Shown: in pieces, positions 25,157 through 32,872 of the stretch
Layout: each line of letters starts with the position of its first letter
How positions within the stretch are numbered: the stretch's first letter is position 1
NCBI GenBank assembly: GCA_021778515.1
Contig: JAJYCJ010000013.1
Span: forward strand, 1 to 47,662
From: Acidobacteriota bacterium
Lineage (GTDB): Bacteria; Acidobacteriota; UBA4820; DSQY01
Length of the DNA stretch: 47,662 bases
Direction of reading: 5' to 3'
The notes under the pieces: generated by a model
Seen by the model: only the letters and a program-made list of their open reading frames with translations
What the model was told of the DNA's origin: nothing
Databases searched by the model: none
Made by a program: the position numbers and the translations under genes

Positions 25157-26398
25157 ATGGCTAAGACGAAACCCGTTGCCCCGTCGGGACCTGCGGCCGG
25201 CACACACCGGGTCACCCTGGGCGTGTGCGCCGGCATCAGCATCTACAAGGCCTGCGACCTGGTGAGGCGGCTGCAGGACCGGAGGTGCGAGGTGAAGGTC
25301 GTGATGACGGCCCACGCGGCCCAGATGGTGGCGCCCGTCACCTTCCAGGCCCTCTCGGGCCATCCGGTCATCACGGACCTCTTCGAGGGATCGGGCGAGC
25401 CCACCATCGCCCACATCGAGCTGGCCCGGTGGGAGGAGCTGTTTCTGGTCGCTCCCGCCACGGCGAACATACTCGGGAAGCTGGCCCGGGGCATCGCCGA
25501 CGACTTTCTGACCACCCACTATCTGGCCAACCGCGGGGCGCCGGTGGTTCTGGTGCCGGCCATGAACGGATCCATGTGGCGCCACCCCGCCGTGCAGGAG
25601 AACCTTCGGATCCTGGAGGGACGGGGGCACGTGGTCCTTCAGCCCGCGAAGGGGAGCCTGGCCTGCGGCGACGTGGACGAGGGGCGGTTGCCCGAACCCG
25701 CGGCCGTCGCGAACGAGGCCGTGGCCATTCTGGAGCGCGAGGGGGGCCTGCAGGGCGTGAAGGTCCTCGTGACGGCGGGCCCCACGCGGGAGCCCGTAGA
25801 TCCGGTGCGGTTCCTCTCCAACCGCTCCTCGGGCAAGATGGGCTACGCCGCGGCCCGCGAGGCCATCCAGCGAGGCGCCAAGGTCACGCTGATTTCGGGG
25901 CCCACGGGGCTGGAGCCTCCGTCGGGCGTCGATTTCGTCCCCGTCGTCACGGCGGCCCAGATGGCCGAGCTGGTGCGGGCCCGCTTCCAGGAGTGCCAGG
26001 TCCTGGTCATGTGCGCGGCCGTCGCCGACTACCGGGCCACGCAATCCCTTGCCTCCAAAAGGAAGAAGGGCAAGGGAGCCTGGCGGCTCGACCTCGAGCC
26101 CACCGAAGACATCCTCGAGGGGCTGGCGCCCCTGAAAGGCAAGGGGCAGTTCGTGTGCGGCTTCGCGGCCGAGACCGAGGACCTCAAGGAGAACGCCCTG
26201 GCCAAGCTGAAGCGCAAGGGACTGGACCTGGTGGCCGCCAACGACGTTTCGAAGGAGGGGGTGGGGTTCGAATCGGACCGCAACGCCCTCAGCCTCTTCT
26301 GGCCGGACGGCTCCGAAGAGCGCATCCCCGAAGCCTCCAAGACGGACTGCGCGAGGGCTCTTTGGGACGCCATTCAAGAGGCCCTGAATGGCCGATGA
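25157..26398 (+). CDS. coaBC: Bifunctional phosphopantothenoylcysteine decarboxylase/synthetase
   Basis: A 413-residue fusion enzyme of coenzyme A synthesis. The N-terminal CoaC part is an FMN-dependent decarboxylase: a His in IAHIELARW, the PATANILGK loop, VPAMNGSMW and the active-site Cys in GSLACGDVDEGRLPEP. The C-terminal CoaB part joins cysteine to phosphopantothenate using CTP: VTAGPTREPVDPVRFLSNRSSGKMGYAAA, then AAVADYR and GFAAETED. Length is typical. The ATG has AGGGAGGG upstream. Its end overlaps the uracil-DNA glycosylase gene by 11 nt. Confidence 0.96.
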   Translation: MAKTKPVAPSGPAAGTHRVTLGVCAGISIYKACDLVRRLQDRRCEVKVVMTAHAAQMVAPVTFQALSGHPVITDLFEGSGEPTIAHIELARWEELFLVAPATANILGKLARGIADDFLTTHYLANRGAPVVLVPAMNGSMWRHPAVQENLRILEGRGHVVLQPAKGSLACGDVDEGRLPEPAAVANEAVAILEREGGLQGVKVLVTAGPTREPVDPVRFLSNRSSGKMGYAAAREAIQRGAKVTLISGPTGLEPPSGVDFVPVVTAAQMAELVRARFQECQVLVMCAAVADYRATQSLASKRKKGKGAWRLDLEPTEDILEGLAPLKGKGQFVCGFAAETEDLKENALAKLKRKGLDLVAANDVSKEGVGFESDRNALSLFWPDGSEERIPEASKTDCARALWDAIQEALNGR

Positions 26399-27185
26399 CG
26401 CTTTTGCGGAGCAGGTGAGGCTGAGGGCCGCCTTCCTGAAGGAGCAGGGCCTGGACTACGGCCTGGCGAGGCAGGTCCGGGCGGCCGGCGCGGTGGAGGC
26501 CGAGAAACCCGGCCGGTCCAAGGCCGCGATCCGGCGGCCGGCCAGCGTCCCCGCTGCACCCCCCGCGCACTCAGACGGGTCCACTGCCCCCCCGAGCCCT
26601 TGGCCCGAGGAGCCGGGCCAGGCTCTCGATGCCATCCGCGCCTGGATCGGTGACTGCCGGCGGTGCAGGCTCTGCGAGAAGAGGACCCACATCGTGTTCG
26701 GAGTTGGGGACCCGAAAGCCAGGGTCATGTTCATCGGCGAGGGGCCGGGGGCCGATGAAGACGCCCAGGGCGAGCCCTTTGTGGGCCGCGCGGGAAAGCT
26801 CCTGACGGACATCATCACCAAGGGAATGGGCCTCTCCAGGTCCCAGGTCTACATCGCCAACGTCGTGAAGTGCAGGCCCCCGGGCAACCGGGATCCTGAA
26901 CCCGACGAGGTGCAGGCCTGCCTTCCCTTTCTGGAGGCTCAGATCGACGCCATCCGGCCGGAGGTCATCGTGGGGCTCGGGCGGGTGGCCATCCAGGCGT
27001 TGCTGAAGGCCCCCGTTCAGATCACCAAATTCCGGGGCACCTGGACGGACTATCGGGGCACTGCCATGATGCCGACCTACCATCCCTCCTACTTGCTGAG
27101 AAACCCGGCCGCCAAAGGCGAGGTTTGGAAGGACATCCAGGAGGTCATGGCCAAGCTCGGCCTATCGGGTCCTCCTAGGAAGTAA
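26388..27185 (+). CDS. Type 4 (iron-sulfur) uracil-DNA glycosylase
   Basis: A 265-residue repair enzyme that removes uracil from DNA. The [4Fe-4S] ligands are Cys90 and Cys93 (DCRRCRLCEKRT), Cys162 and Cys178. Motif A is GEGPGADEDAQGEPFVGRAGKLL (from residue 117, in parts) and the C-terminal motif is YHPSYLLRNP. The first 75 residues are a Pro/Ala-rich extension not needed for the fold, seen in many family members. The ATG lies inside the coaBC end, so translation is coupled to it. Confidence 0.95.
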   Translation: MADDAFAEQVRLRAAFLKEQGLDYGLARQVRAAGAVEAEKPGRSKAAIRRPASVPAAPPAHSDGSTAPPSPWPEEPGQALDAIRAWIGDCRRCRLCEKRTHIVFGVGDPKARVMFIGEGPGADEDAQGEPFVGRAGKLLTDIITKGMGLSRSQVYIANVVKCRPPGNRDPEPDEVQACLPFLEAQIDAIRPEVIVGLGRVAIQALLKAPVQITKFRGTWTDYRGTAMMPTYHPSYLLRNPAAKGEVWKDIQEVMAKLGLSGPPRK

Positions 27186-27251
27186 GGCCCGGATCACGTC
27201 TATTCAAGAACGATGAACCGGCTCCAGCCTCGGGCTAGGCTCTCCTGCGCC

Positions 27252-27290
27252 TCATTCCGGAAGGCAGAAGCGCCTGCCGCAGCGGAATGA
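27252..27290. repeat. Nested stem-loop downstream of the uracil-DNA glycosylase gene
   Basis: Outer arms TCATTCCG (27252-27259) and CGGAATGA (27283-27290) are perfect complements. Inside, GGCAG (27263-27267) pairs with CTGCC (27274-27278) around a 6-nt loop. No T-tract follows on either strand. It could be an RNA-stabilising 3' element or a REP-like repeat; only one copy is visible here. Confidence 0.5.
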
Positions 27291-27361
27291 ACTGGGGACA
27301 GCAAAACCCAGATCTTCTGGTCTGGTCGAGAATGGTCATGGGCAAACGGAGGAAAACACGA

Positions 27362-27388
27362 AAGCGGCGGGGATTGTCCCCGCCGCTT
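27362..27388 (-). terminator. 12-bp hairpin, probable terminator of the small minus-strand unit
   Basis: AAGCGGCGGGGA and its perfect complement are separated by a 3-nt loop. On the minus strand the stem is followed by a T-rich stretch interrupted by CG (TTTCGTGTTTT). On the plus strand it is followed by GTCCCCTC, so plus-strand termination is unlikely. It begins 7 nt after the stop codon of the small ORF at 27395-27583. Confidence 0.55.
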
Positions 27389-27394
27389 GTCCCC

Positions 27395-27583
27395 TCACTG
27401 AGGAGCCGAAATCCGCGAAGCCGGAACGACCGGATTCGCGGGGAACGGATCAGAACCTTGGAAAGGAGGGGATTTCTTGGCCGCCGCTTGGGAAGCACCC
27501 GTCCACTGGCCGTGGCGGGGAGCAGGAACCCTTTTGGATTCTTGGGGGAGCATCCGGCGAACGTAGGAGATCGATTTCGGCAT
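27395..27583 (-). CDS. Possible small protein, 62 residues
   Basis: A short ORF framed by all the signals of a gene: a near-consensus promoter (27609-27637), an AGGTGA/GAGGTG ribosome site 4-5 nt before the ATG, and a strong hairpin right after the stop. The product begins MPKSISYVRRML and is rich in Pro, Ala, Ser and Lys/Arg, with no transmembrane helix, signal peptide or cysteine. I recognise no family. Third codon positions are only about 60-65% G/C by my count, lower than in neighbouring genes. That could mean a small young gene, or that the transcript acts as RNA and the ORF is incidental. Confidence 0.4.
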   Translation of the reverse strand: MPKSISYVRRMLPQESKRVPAPRHGQWTGASQAAAKKSPPFQGSDPFPANPVVPASRISAPQ

Positions 27584-27608
27584 CAGGTCACCTCACCCAT
27601 GCCGCGAG

Positions 27609-27637
27609 AATATAAGTCCCCTGGAAAGTCCTGTCAA
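27609..27637 (-). promoter_or_regulatory. Near-consensus sigma-70-type promoter of the small minus-strand unit
   Basis: On the minus strand: TTGACA (27632-27637), a 17-bp spacer, TATATT (27609-27614). The -35 is perfect and the -10 matches in five of six positions. The hexamers are identical to those of the hsp20 promoter. Predicted start near 27602 gives a leader of about 18 nt. Confidence 0.75.
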
Positions 27638-27699
27638 GCTTTGTAACCACATGATAACTAAAGGCAAATTCCAAGATGCCCATGGGGCGTGGGTTGTGG

Positions 27700-27761
27700 A
27701 AAAAAGTTCCCGCCCAACCGGTGTGGGAATAAGAAACACCCTGCCTCGGAGGCCGGGCGGG
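27700..27761 (-). terminator. Branched intrinsic terminator after the glnA-DUF1318 unit
   Basis: On the minus strand CCCGCCC (27755-27761) pairs with GGGCGGG (27709-27715), and the paired arm is followed by AAC and six T (27700-27705). The 39-nt interior holds a second stem, GGTGT/ACACC (27720-27724 with 27736-27740), and a short GCCT/AGGC stem. The position just downstream of the DUF1318 stop fits a 3' end. Confidence 0.45.
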
Positions 27762-27772
27762 GCGGCGGCGGA

Positions 27773-28435
27773 TTACTTCTTCCGCCAACTCCCGTCGGGC
27801 ATCTGGATCCACCAGCCGGCCTGGGCCTTTTCGCGACGCAGGGAGGCGAAGGTCGCCGCCGCGTCGGGCTCAACCCGGCTGATGGCCGCCGCGGTCACCG
27901 CCTGGCCCTGGGCCAGAAGCGCCGCCTTGGCCAACCCGCGGATGACCACGAGGCGGTCGGCGTTCTCCTCCTCGATGGTCCGCTGGTCCCGCCGGTCGGG
28001 AATCGCCTGCCTGGGCTTGAGCAGCCCGTCGTTGCCCTCCCCCACGAGGCCGGACTGGCGCAAGGCGTCCACCCGGGCCATCCTGGCCCCGATTCGCTGG
28101 TAGGCCTCCACCACCTGGGGCATGGACTTGATGCGGTTGTAGATCTCCTCTTCCGTGACGGACCCGGCGGCGTAGGCCACCTGGGGGCGGAAAAGGCCGA
28201 GCCAGGCGCTCTCCCTCGGCCCCTTGGGGGGCGTGGCGGGTTCCTGGGGCGTCGCCGGCTGTGCCGGTTTTTCCTGGGTGGAGGGGGTCTTGCCGGGGCT
28301 GCCGGCGAGAAGCTCATCCTCCAGGGAGGCCAACGCGCCCTTGGCTTCGGAGGCAGGGAAATAGACGTTCACGACCACGTGGATGCAGGAAAGCGCGGCC
28401 AGCAGAAGGATGGTGGCTCCCAGGGTACGCTTCAT
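27773..28435 (-). CDS. DUF1318 (YdbL-like) lipoprotein
   Basis: A 220-residue envelope protein. The N-terminal hydrophobic run ends ALSC (Cys17), then IHVVVNVYFPASEAKGAL, the usual start of DUF1318 proteins, which are often lipoproteins. A Pro/Thr/Glu-rich linker (residues 45-75) comes next. The conserved C-terminal part is ENADRLVVIRGLAKA followed by GWWIQMPDGSWRKK. The E. coli homologue YdbL sits with YnbE/YdbH, proteins linked to outer-membrane lipid homeostasis; those partners are not here. A GGAGG site precedes the ATG, and a 6-bp hairpin lies just upstream of it. It follows glnA by 42 nt. Confidence 0.88.
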   Translation of the reverse strand: MKRTLGATILLLAALSCIHVVVNVYFPASEAKGALASLEDELLAGSPGKTPSTQEKPAQPATPQEPATPPKGPRESAWLGLFRPQVAYAAGSVTEEEIYNRIKSMPQVVEAYQRIGARMARVDALRQSGLVGEGNDGLLKPRQAIPDRRDQRTIEEENADRLVVIRGLAKAALLAQGQAVTAAAISRVEPDAAATFASLRREKAQAGWWIQMPDGSWRKK

Positions 28436-28448
28436 GGGGTTCCTCCCA

Positions 28449-28464
28449 GCGGCTGCCCAGCCGC
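28449..28464. promoter_or_regulatory. Hairpin between glnA and the DUF1318 gene
   Basis: GCGGCT (28449-28454) and AGCCGC (28459-28464) form a perfect 6-bp stem around a 4-nt loop. On the minus strand it ends next to the GGGAGG ribosome site of the DUF1318 gene. It lacks a T-tract. It may be an mRNA-stability or partial-termination element. Confidence 0.4.
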
Positions 28465-28477
28465 CCGTTTCACGTCT

Positions 28478-29890
28478 CTATATATCGTAGTACAGGGCGA
28501 ATTCGTAGGGATGGGGCCTGAGGTTGATCTCCTCCACCTCACGGTGGCGCTTGTATTCGATCCAGGTGTGCAGAAAGTCCTCGGTGAAGACGTCGCCCTT
28601 GAGCAGGAATTCGTGGTCCTTCTCCAGCTCGGACAGTGCCTCGGAGAGCGATCCCGGCATGGTGGGGATCTCCTTGAGCTGCTCGGGCGGCAGGCCGTAC
28701 AGGTCCTTGTCCAGAGGCGGCCCCGGATCGATCCGGTTCAGGATGCCGTCGAGCCCGGCCATGAGCTGGGCGGCCAGGGCCAGGTAGGGATTGCAGGAGG
28801 GATCCGGCGGCCTGAACTCCAGGCGCTTGGCCTTGGGGCTCTCGGTGTAGAGGGGGATCCGGATGGAGGCGGAGCGGTTTCGGCGCGAGTAGGCCAGGTT
28901 CACGGGCGCCTCAAATCCTGGTACCAGCCTCTTGTAGGAGTTGGTGGTGGGGGCGATGATGGCGGCCAGCGCGCGGGCGTGCTTGAGCAGACCCCCGATG
29001 TAGTAGAGGGCGGTCTGGGAGAGGCCGGCGTAGCCGTTGCCCGGGAAGATCGGCTGGCCCGCCTTCCACAGGCTCTGGTGGGTGTGCATCCCGGAGCCGT
29101 TGTCCCCGAAAATGGGCTTGGGCATGAAGGTGGCCGTCTTGCCGTACCGCAGGGCCGTGTTCTTCACGATGTATTTGAATTTCATCAGGTTATCCGCGGT
29201 CCGCACGAGGGTGTCGAAGCGGATGTCGATCTCGCACTGGCCGGCCGTGGCCACCTCATGGTGGTGGGCCTCGACGGTCATCCCCACTTCCTGCATGACG
29301 CGCACCATTTCGGCGCGTAGGTCGTGGGTGGCATCCGTGGGCGGCACGGGGAAGTAGCCCTCTTTGTACCTCGGCTTGTACCCGAGGTTGGGCTTCTCGT
29401 CCCGGCCGCTGTTCCAGCGGCCCTCCACCGAGTCCACGTAGTAGAAGCCGCAGCTCGGCGTCTGATCGAAGCGGATGTCGTCGAAGACGAAGAACTCGGC
29501 CTCACAGCCGAAGTAGGCCGTGTCCGCGATGCCCGTCGAGATCAGGTAGTTCTGGGCCTTGAGGGCGATGTTGCGAGGATCGCGCGGGTACGATTCCTTG
29601 GTCACGGGGTCGAGGATGTCGCAGATCAGGGTCAGGGTGGGCAGCGTGAAGTAGGGGTCCTCGTAGGCCGTGGTCGGGTCCGGAACCACGATCATGTCGC
29701 TCTCGTGGATGGACTTCCAACCTCGGATGGAGGAGCCGTCGAAGCCGACGCCCTCCGTGAAGGCGTCTTCCGAAAAGGAATCCGCCGGAACGGTGAAATG
29801 CTGCCAGAGGCCCGGCATGTCCATGAACCTCAAGTCCACCATTCGGATACTCTTTTCCCTGATCAGCTCCATTACCCGTTTTGCGTCCAT
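28478..29890 (-). CDS. glnA: Glutamine synthetase, type I
   Basis: A 470-residue enzyme that makes glutamine from glutamate, ammonia and ATP; it forms dodecamers. Visible: [20 protein letters not shown], the metal-binding [25 protein letters not shown], the [10 protein letters not shown] region, [10 protein letters not shown] and the C-terminal YALYYDI-type end. Tyr398 in DLYGLPPEQ matches the adenylylated Tyr397 of E. coli, so control by GlnE-type adenylylation is possible. The start is ATG 29890, preceded by GAGGGAG; an upstream in-frame start at 29923 falls at the -10 element. Its promoter is at 29924-29952. Confidence 0.97.
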   Translation of the reverse strand: MDAKRVMELIREKSIRMVDLRFMDMPGLWQHFTVPADSFSEDAFTEGVGFDGSSIRGWKSIHESDMIVVPDPTTAYEDPYFTLPTLTLICDILDPVTKESYPRDPRNIALKAQNYLISTGIADTAYFGCEAEFFVFDDIRFDQTPSCGFYYVDSVEGRWNSGRDEKPNLGYKPRYKEGYFPVPPTDATHDLRAEMVRVMQEVGMTVEAHHHEVATAGQCEIDIRFDTLVRTADNLMKFKYIVKNTALRYGKTATFMPKPIFGDNGSGMHTHQSLWKAGQPIFPGNGYAGLSQTALYYIGGLLKHARALAAIIAPTTNSYKRLVPGFEAPVNLAYSRRNRSASIRIPLYTESPKAKRLEFRPPDPSCNPYLALAAQLMAGLDGILNRIDPGPPLDKDLYGLPPEQLKEIPTMPGSLSEALSELEKDHEFLLKGDVFTEDFLHTWIEYKRHREVEEINLRPHPYEFALYYDI

Positions 29891-29923
29891 GATTGGCTCT
29901 CCCTCAAGGAAAGTATGCGGCAC

Positions 29924-29952
29924 AGTCTATCGGGAAGACCCCCGTGCGTCAA
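29924..29952 (-). promoter_or_regulatory. Promoter for glnA
   Basis: On the minus strand: TTGACG (29947-29952), 17-bp spacer, TAGACT (29924-29929). Predicted start near 29917 gives a leader of about 27 nt. A sigma-54-like TGGCAC overlaps the -35 but its GG-to-GC spacing is one base short. Confidence 0.55.
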
Positions 29953-30118
29953 CGTGCCAGAATGGCGCTGCGCCCCGCGCCGCATTGGCGAAGCCGGACG
30001 CCTCGTGGTTGAATAAGCTGGCTGGCACGCCGGAGTCGGACCTATCTCCAACGGAGGGCGGGGGCGTTGGCCCGGCGGCTGGTTCTCGGGGCCAGATTGG
30101 AAAGGAGCCGGGCAGGCG

Positions 30119-32692
30119 ATGCCGAGCGAGATGAAGCTTACCCCTGCCATGCGGCAGTGGCAGCGGGTCAAGGATGCCCACCCGGACAAGATCGTCCTCT
30201 TCCGCATGGGCGACTTCTACGAGATGTTCGGCCCCGATGCCCTGGTGGCCTCCGATCTTCTCGAAATCGCCCTGACGACGAGGGACCGGGACAAGGCCGA
30301 TCCCATGCCCATGTGCGGCATCCCCCATCATGCCCTGGAGGGCTACCTCGGGCGCCTCATCCGTGCTGGCCACAAGGTGGCCCTCTGCGACCAAGTGGAG
30401 AATCCCGCCCAGGCCAAGGGGATCGTCCGGCGGGAGGTGACCCGGGTGGTGACGCCCGGAACGGCCCTGGAGGAGGGCGTGGTGGAGGCCGGCCAGCCCG
30501 TTTTTCTGGCGGCATGGAACGCGGCCGGGGCCAGGGTGGGCGTGGCCTGGACCGACCTCTCTTCGGGTGAAGTCGTGGTGTGGCAGTCCGGGCCCGAGGA
30601 GGCCTTCGAGCGCCTCAGGGCGGTGGCGCCTGCCGAGCTCCTCCATCCCGAATCGGCCGACGCGATTCCCGAGGTGGGCCAGGCGGCCAACTCCCCCATT
30701 CCCGACGAGGAGTTCGCCCACCGGAGAGCCCTGGAGCGGTTGACCGGTGGTCTGGGGCTCCCGCCCGGCCTGCCCGGTCTTCCCGCAGAGCCCGAGCCCT
30801 TGGGGGCGCTCAGCGCCCTCCTGTCGTACGTGAGAGAGCGAGGCGCCGCCACCCTTAAAATGCCCAGGTACGAGACACCCGGCACCTTTCTCGCCATGGA
30901 CGAGGCCACTCGGCGCAATCTGGAGTTGGTGGTCGGCCAGGAGAGCGGCGGGCGGCGGGGGAGCCTGCTCCAATGCCTCGATGGGACTCTCACTCCCATG
31001 GGGGGAAGGCTCCTGAGGGATTGGCTCCTGACCCCCTGCGCGGATCGCGCGCGGATCCTGGCGCGCCAGTCCACGGTGGCCGCGTGGATGGGGAAGCCCG
31101 CCGAGCTGGCCGCGTGGCGGTCGCTATTCAGGGGGTATCCCGACCTCGGCCGGCTCGTGGCGCGCTTTGCCGCCGGAATCGCCTCCCCGCGGGATGCGGG
31201 CGGCCTCCGGGCGGCCCTCGACAGATTGCCCGAGGCGCTGGCCCTGCTTCGGGGAATAGGGGAAGGCTCCGAGGCGCTGGAGGCCGCCCTGCCCCAGGTG
31301 CAGGCCTGGACGCGCCGGCTGGCCGAACAGCTCGAAGAGACGCTGCCGGCCCACGCCCGGGAGGGAGGGATTTTCGCGCGCGGCTTCCTACCGGAGCTGG
31401 ACCGCCTGCGGGGCCTGTCGGAAAACGCCCACGATGCCATCCTGCAGGTGGAGGCGAGGGAGCGAGGACGGACGGGCATCGGCTCGCTGAAGATCCGCTA
31501 CAACCGGGTGTTCGGCTATTTCATCGAGGTAAGCAGGACGAACCTGCCCAAGGTGCCCCGCGAATACGAGCGCCGGCAGACCCTCGTGAACGCCGAGCGC
31601 TTCGTGACCGCCGAATTGCGCGAGTTGGAGGGCCGGATCCTGTCCGCCAGGGCCGACCGCTACGCGCTGGAGGAGCGCCTGTGGGGCGAGCTGGTTCAGG
31701 AGCTGGCCCCCGCCCTACCCCTCTTGCGGGAGGTGTCGGGCGAGCTCGCCTCCCAGGACATCCTGGCGGGTTTCGCGCACCTGGCCCGGGAGCGGGGCTA
31801 CGTCCGGCCCCTGGTGGTGGAAGAGCCGGTGATCTCCATGGAGGAGGCCCGCCACCCGGTCCTGGAGCTGGACGAGCGCCACCGGCCCTTCGTGCCCAAC
31901 CCCGTGGAGATGGACACGGCGGAGAAGCAGGTCACTCTGCTGACGGGGCCCAACATGGGCGGAAAGTCCACCTACCTGAGGCAGACGGCCCTCCTGGCCG
32001 TCATGGCGCACGTGGGCTCCTGGGTGCCCGCGAAGAGTGCAACGGTGGGGCTGATGGACCGCCTCTACTGCCGCGTCGGGGCAGGGGACAGCCTGCTCAG
32101 GGGGCTCTCGACCTTCATGGTGGAGATGACCGAGACGGCCGCCATCCTGAGGGGAGCCACGGTGCGCTCCCTGGTCATCCTCGACGAGGTGGGACGGGGC
32201 ACGAGCACCTACGACGGGCTAGCCATCGCATGGGCCGTCGTGGAGGCGTTGCGGAGGCCGGAGGGGATCGGATGCCGGACGCTCTTCGCCACCCATTACC
32301 ACGAGCTCACCGAGCTCGGCCGCACTCTGCCCGGCGTGCGGAACCTGACCATGGCCGTGCGCGAGTACGCCGGCACCGTGCACTTCCTCAAGATGGTGGA
32401 GCCGGGGGCGGCGGACAAGTCGTACGGCATCCACGTGGCGGAGCTGGCGGGGGTGCCCGCGCCCGTGGTGTCCAGGGCCCGTGAGGTGCTGGAGCGGCTG
32501 GAGCGGCGGCGCGAGCAGGTGGGTCTCTCCGAGCAGGCCCAGCCCCGGTTGCGGCAGTCGAATCTCTTCTCGGGTGAGGATCGCGGGCGCGAGGACGAGG
32601 TGGTCGCAGCCCTGCGTCAAGCCGATCCTCACCGTCTGACGCCGTTGGAGGCCCTCCTGCTCCTCGAACGGCTCAAGCGAATGCTCTCCTGA
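30119..32692 (+). CDS. mutS: DNA mismatch repair protein MutS
   Basis: An 857-residue MutS1 protein that recognises mismatches and recruits MutL. The mismatch-binding Phe-x-Glu is FYE at residues 33-35 in MGDFYEMFGPDA. The connector, lever and clamp domains follow. The ATPase has Walker A TGPNMGGKSTYLRQTA near residue 610, GDSLLRGLSTFMVEM, Walker B SLVILDEVGRGTSTYDG and the ATHYHEL motif. A C-terminal helical tail ends KRMLS. Length is typical. An AAGGAG lies about 11 nt before ATG 30119; ATG 30131 is a possible alternative. It diverges from glnA. Confidence 0.97.
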   Translation: MPSEMKLTPAMRQWQRVKDAHPDKIVLFRMGDFYEMFGPDALVASDLLEIALTTRDRDKADPMPMCGIPHHALEGYLGRLIRAGHKVALCDQVENPAQAKGIVRREVTRVVTPGTALEEGVVEAGQPVFLAAWNAAGARVGVAWTDLSSGEVVVWQSGPEEAFERLRAVAPAELLHPESADAIPEVGQAANSPIPDEEFAHRRALERLTGGLGLPPGLPGLPAEPEPLGALSALLSYVRERGAATLKMPRYETPGTFLAMDEATRRNLELVVGQESGGRRGSLLQCLDGTLTPMGGRLLRDWLLTPCADRARILARQSTVAAWMGKPAELAAWRSLFRGYPDLGRLVARFAAGIASPRDAGGLRAALDRLPEALALLRGIGEGSEALEAALPQVQAWTRRLAEQLEETLPAHAREGGIFARGFLPELDRLRGLSENAHDAILQVEARERGRTGIGSLKIRYNRVFGYFIEVSRTNLPKVPREYERRQTLVNAERFVTAELRELEGRILSARADRYALEERLWGELVQELAPALPLLREVSGELASQDILAGFAHLARERGYVRPLVVEEPVISMEEARHPVLELDERHRPFVPNPVEMDTAEKQVTLLTGPNMGGKSTYLRQTALLAVMAHVGSWVPAKSATVGLMDRLYCRVGAGDSLLRGLSTFMVEMTETAAILRGATVRSLVILDEVGRGTSTYDGLAIAWAVVEALRRPEGIGCRTLFATHYHELTELGRTLPGVRNLTMAVREYAGTVHFLKMVEPGAADKSYGIHVAELAGVPAPVVSRAREVLERLERRREQVGLSEQAQPRLRQSNLFSGEDRGREDEVVAALRQADPHRLTPLEALLLLERLKRMLS

Positions 32693-32779
32693 GCCTGTCT
32701 TCTCCCCCTCTCCCCTCCCATTATTCTGGATGCAACTCATGTAATATCAATCAATTGCAATCTATGTGAGCGTGGTATT

Positions 32780-32790
32780 AGTATGATACT
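32780..32790. promoter_or_regulatory. Palindrome abutting the hsp20 -35 element
   Basis: AGTAT-G-ATACT is a perfect 5+1+5 palindrome whose last base is the first base of the -35. Its place suggests a regulator site. It does not match CIRCE or HAIR heat-shock operators as I know them. Confidence 0.4.
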
Positions 32791-32818
32791 TGACAATCTT
32801 ACTGTGCGGTTTTATATT
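32790..32818 (+). promoter_or_regulatory. Near-consensus promoter for hsp20
   Basis: TTGACA (32790-32795), 17-bp spacer, TATATT (32813-32818). It sits in a roughly 100-bp AT-rich patch that stands out from the GC-rich surroundings and could act as an UP element. Predicted start near 32825. An 11-bp palindrome touches the -35 and a second dyad overlaps the start. Confidence 0.8.
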
Positions 32819-32822
32819 AGGG

Positions 32823-32848
32823 CAGGATGCAGAGAGAACGGCATCCTG
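32823..32848. promoter_or_regulatory. 8-bp dyad overlapping the hsp20 transcription start
   Basis: CAGGATGC (32823-32830) and GCATCCTG (32841-32848) are perfect complements 10 nt apart. The predicted start (about 32825) lies in the first arm. As DNA this could be a repressor operator; as RNA it would be a 5'-terminal stem-loop. The ribosome site (about 32858-32865) lies outside the stem, which argues against a classical RNA thermometer. Confidence 0.5.
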
Positions 32849-32872
32849 AGCCAAAGAAAGGAGGATACACAC

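Noticed and set aside
27255-27272. SRP RNA-like CCGGAAGGCAGAAGC string
   Set aside because: It only partly resembles the CCGGAAGGAAGCAGC apical domain, and the surrounding pairing is a different nested hairpin.
27287-27646. Plus-strand ORF of 119 codons in the udg-DUF1318 gap
   Set aside because: It reads through the 12-bp hairpin and the minus-strand promoter, has no ribosome site and gives an Arg-rich sequence without family resemblance.
29944-29959. Sigma-54-like promoter upstream of glnA
   Set aside because: TGGCAC is present but the distance from GG to GC is 9 instead of 10 bases; an overlapping sigma-70-type promoter with correct spacing explains the site better.
32783-32872. Upstream extension of the hsp20 frame (MILDNLTVRF...)
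   Set aside because: It translates the promoter and leader; the ATG at 32873 has the ribosome site and the conserved Hsp20 N-terminus.
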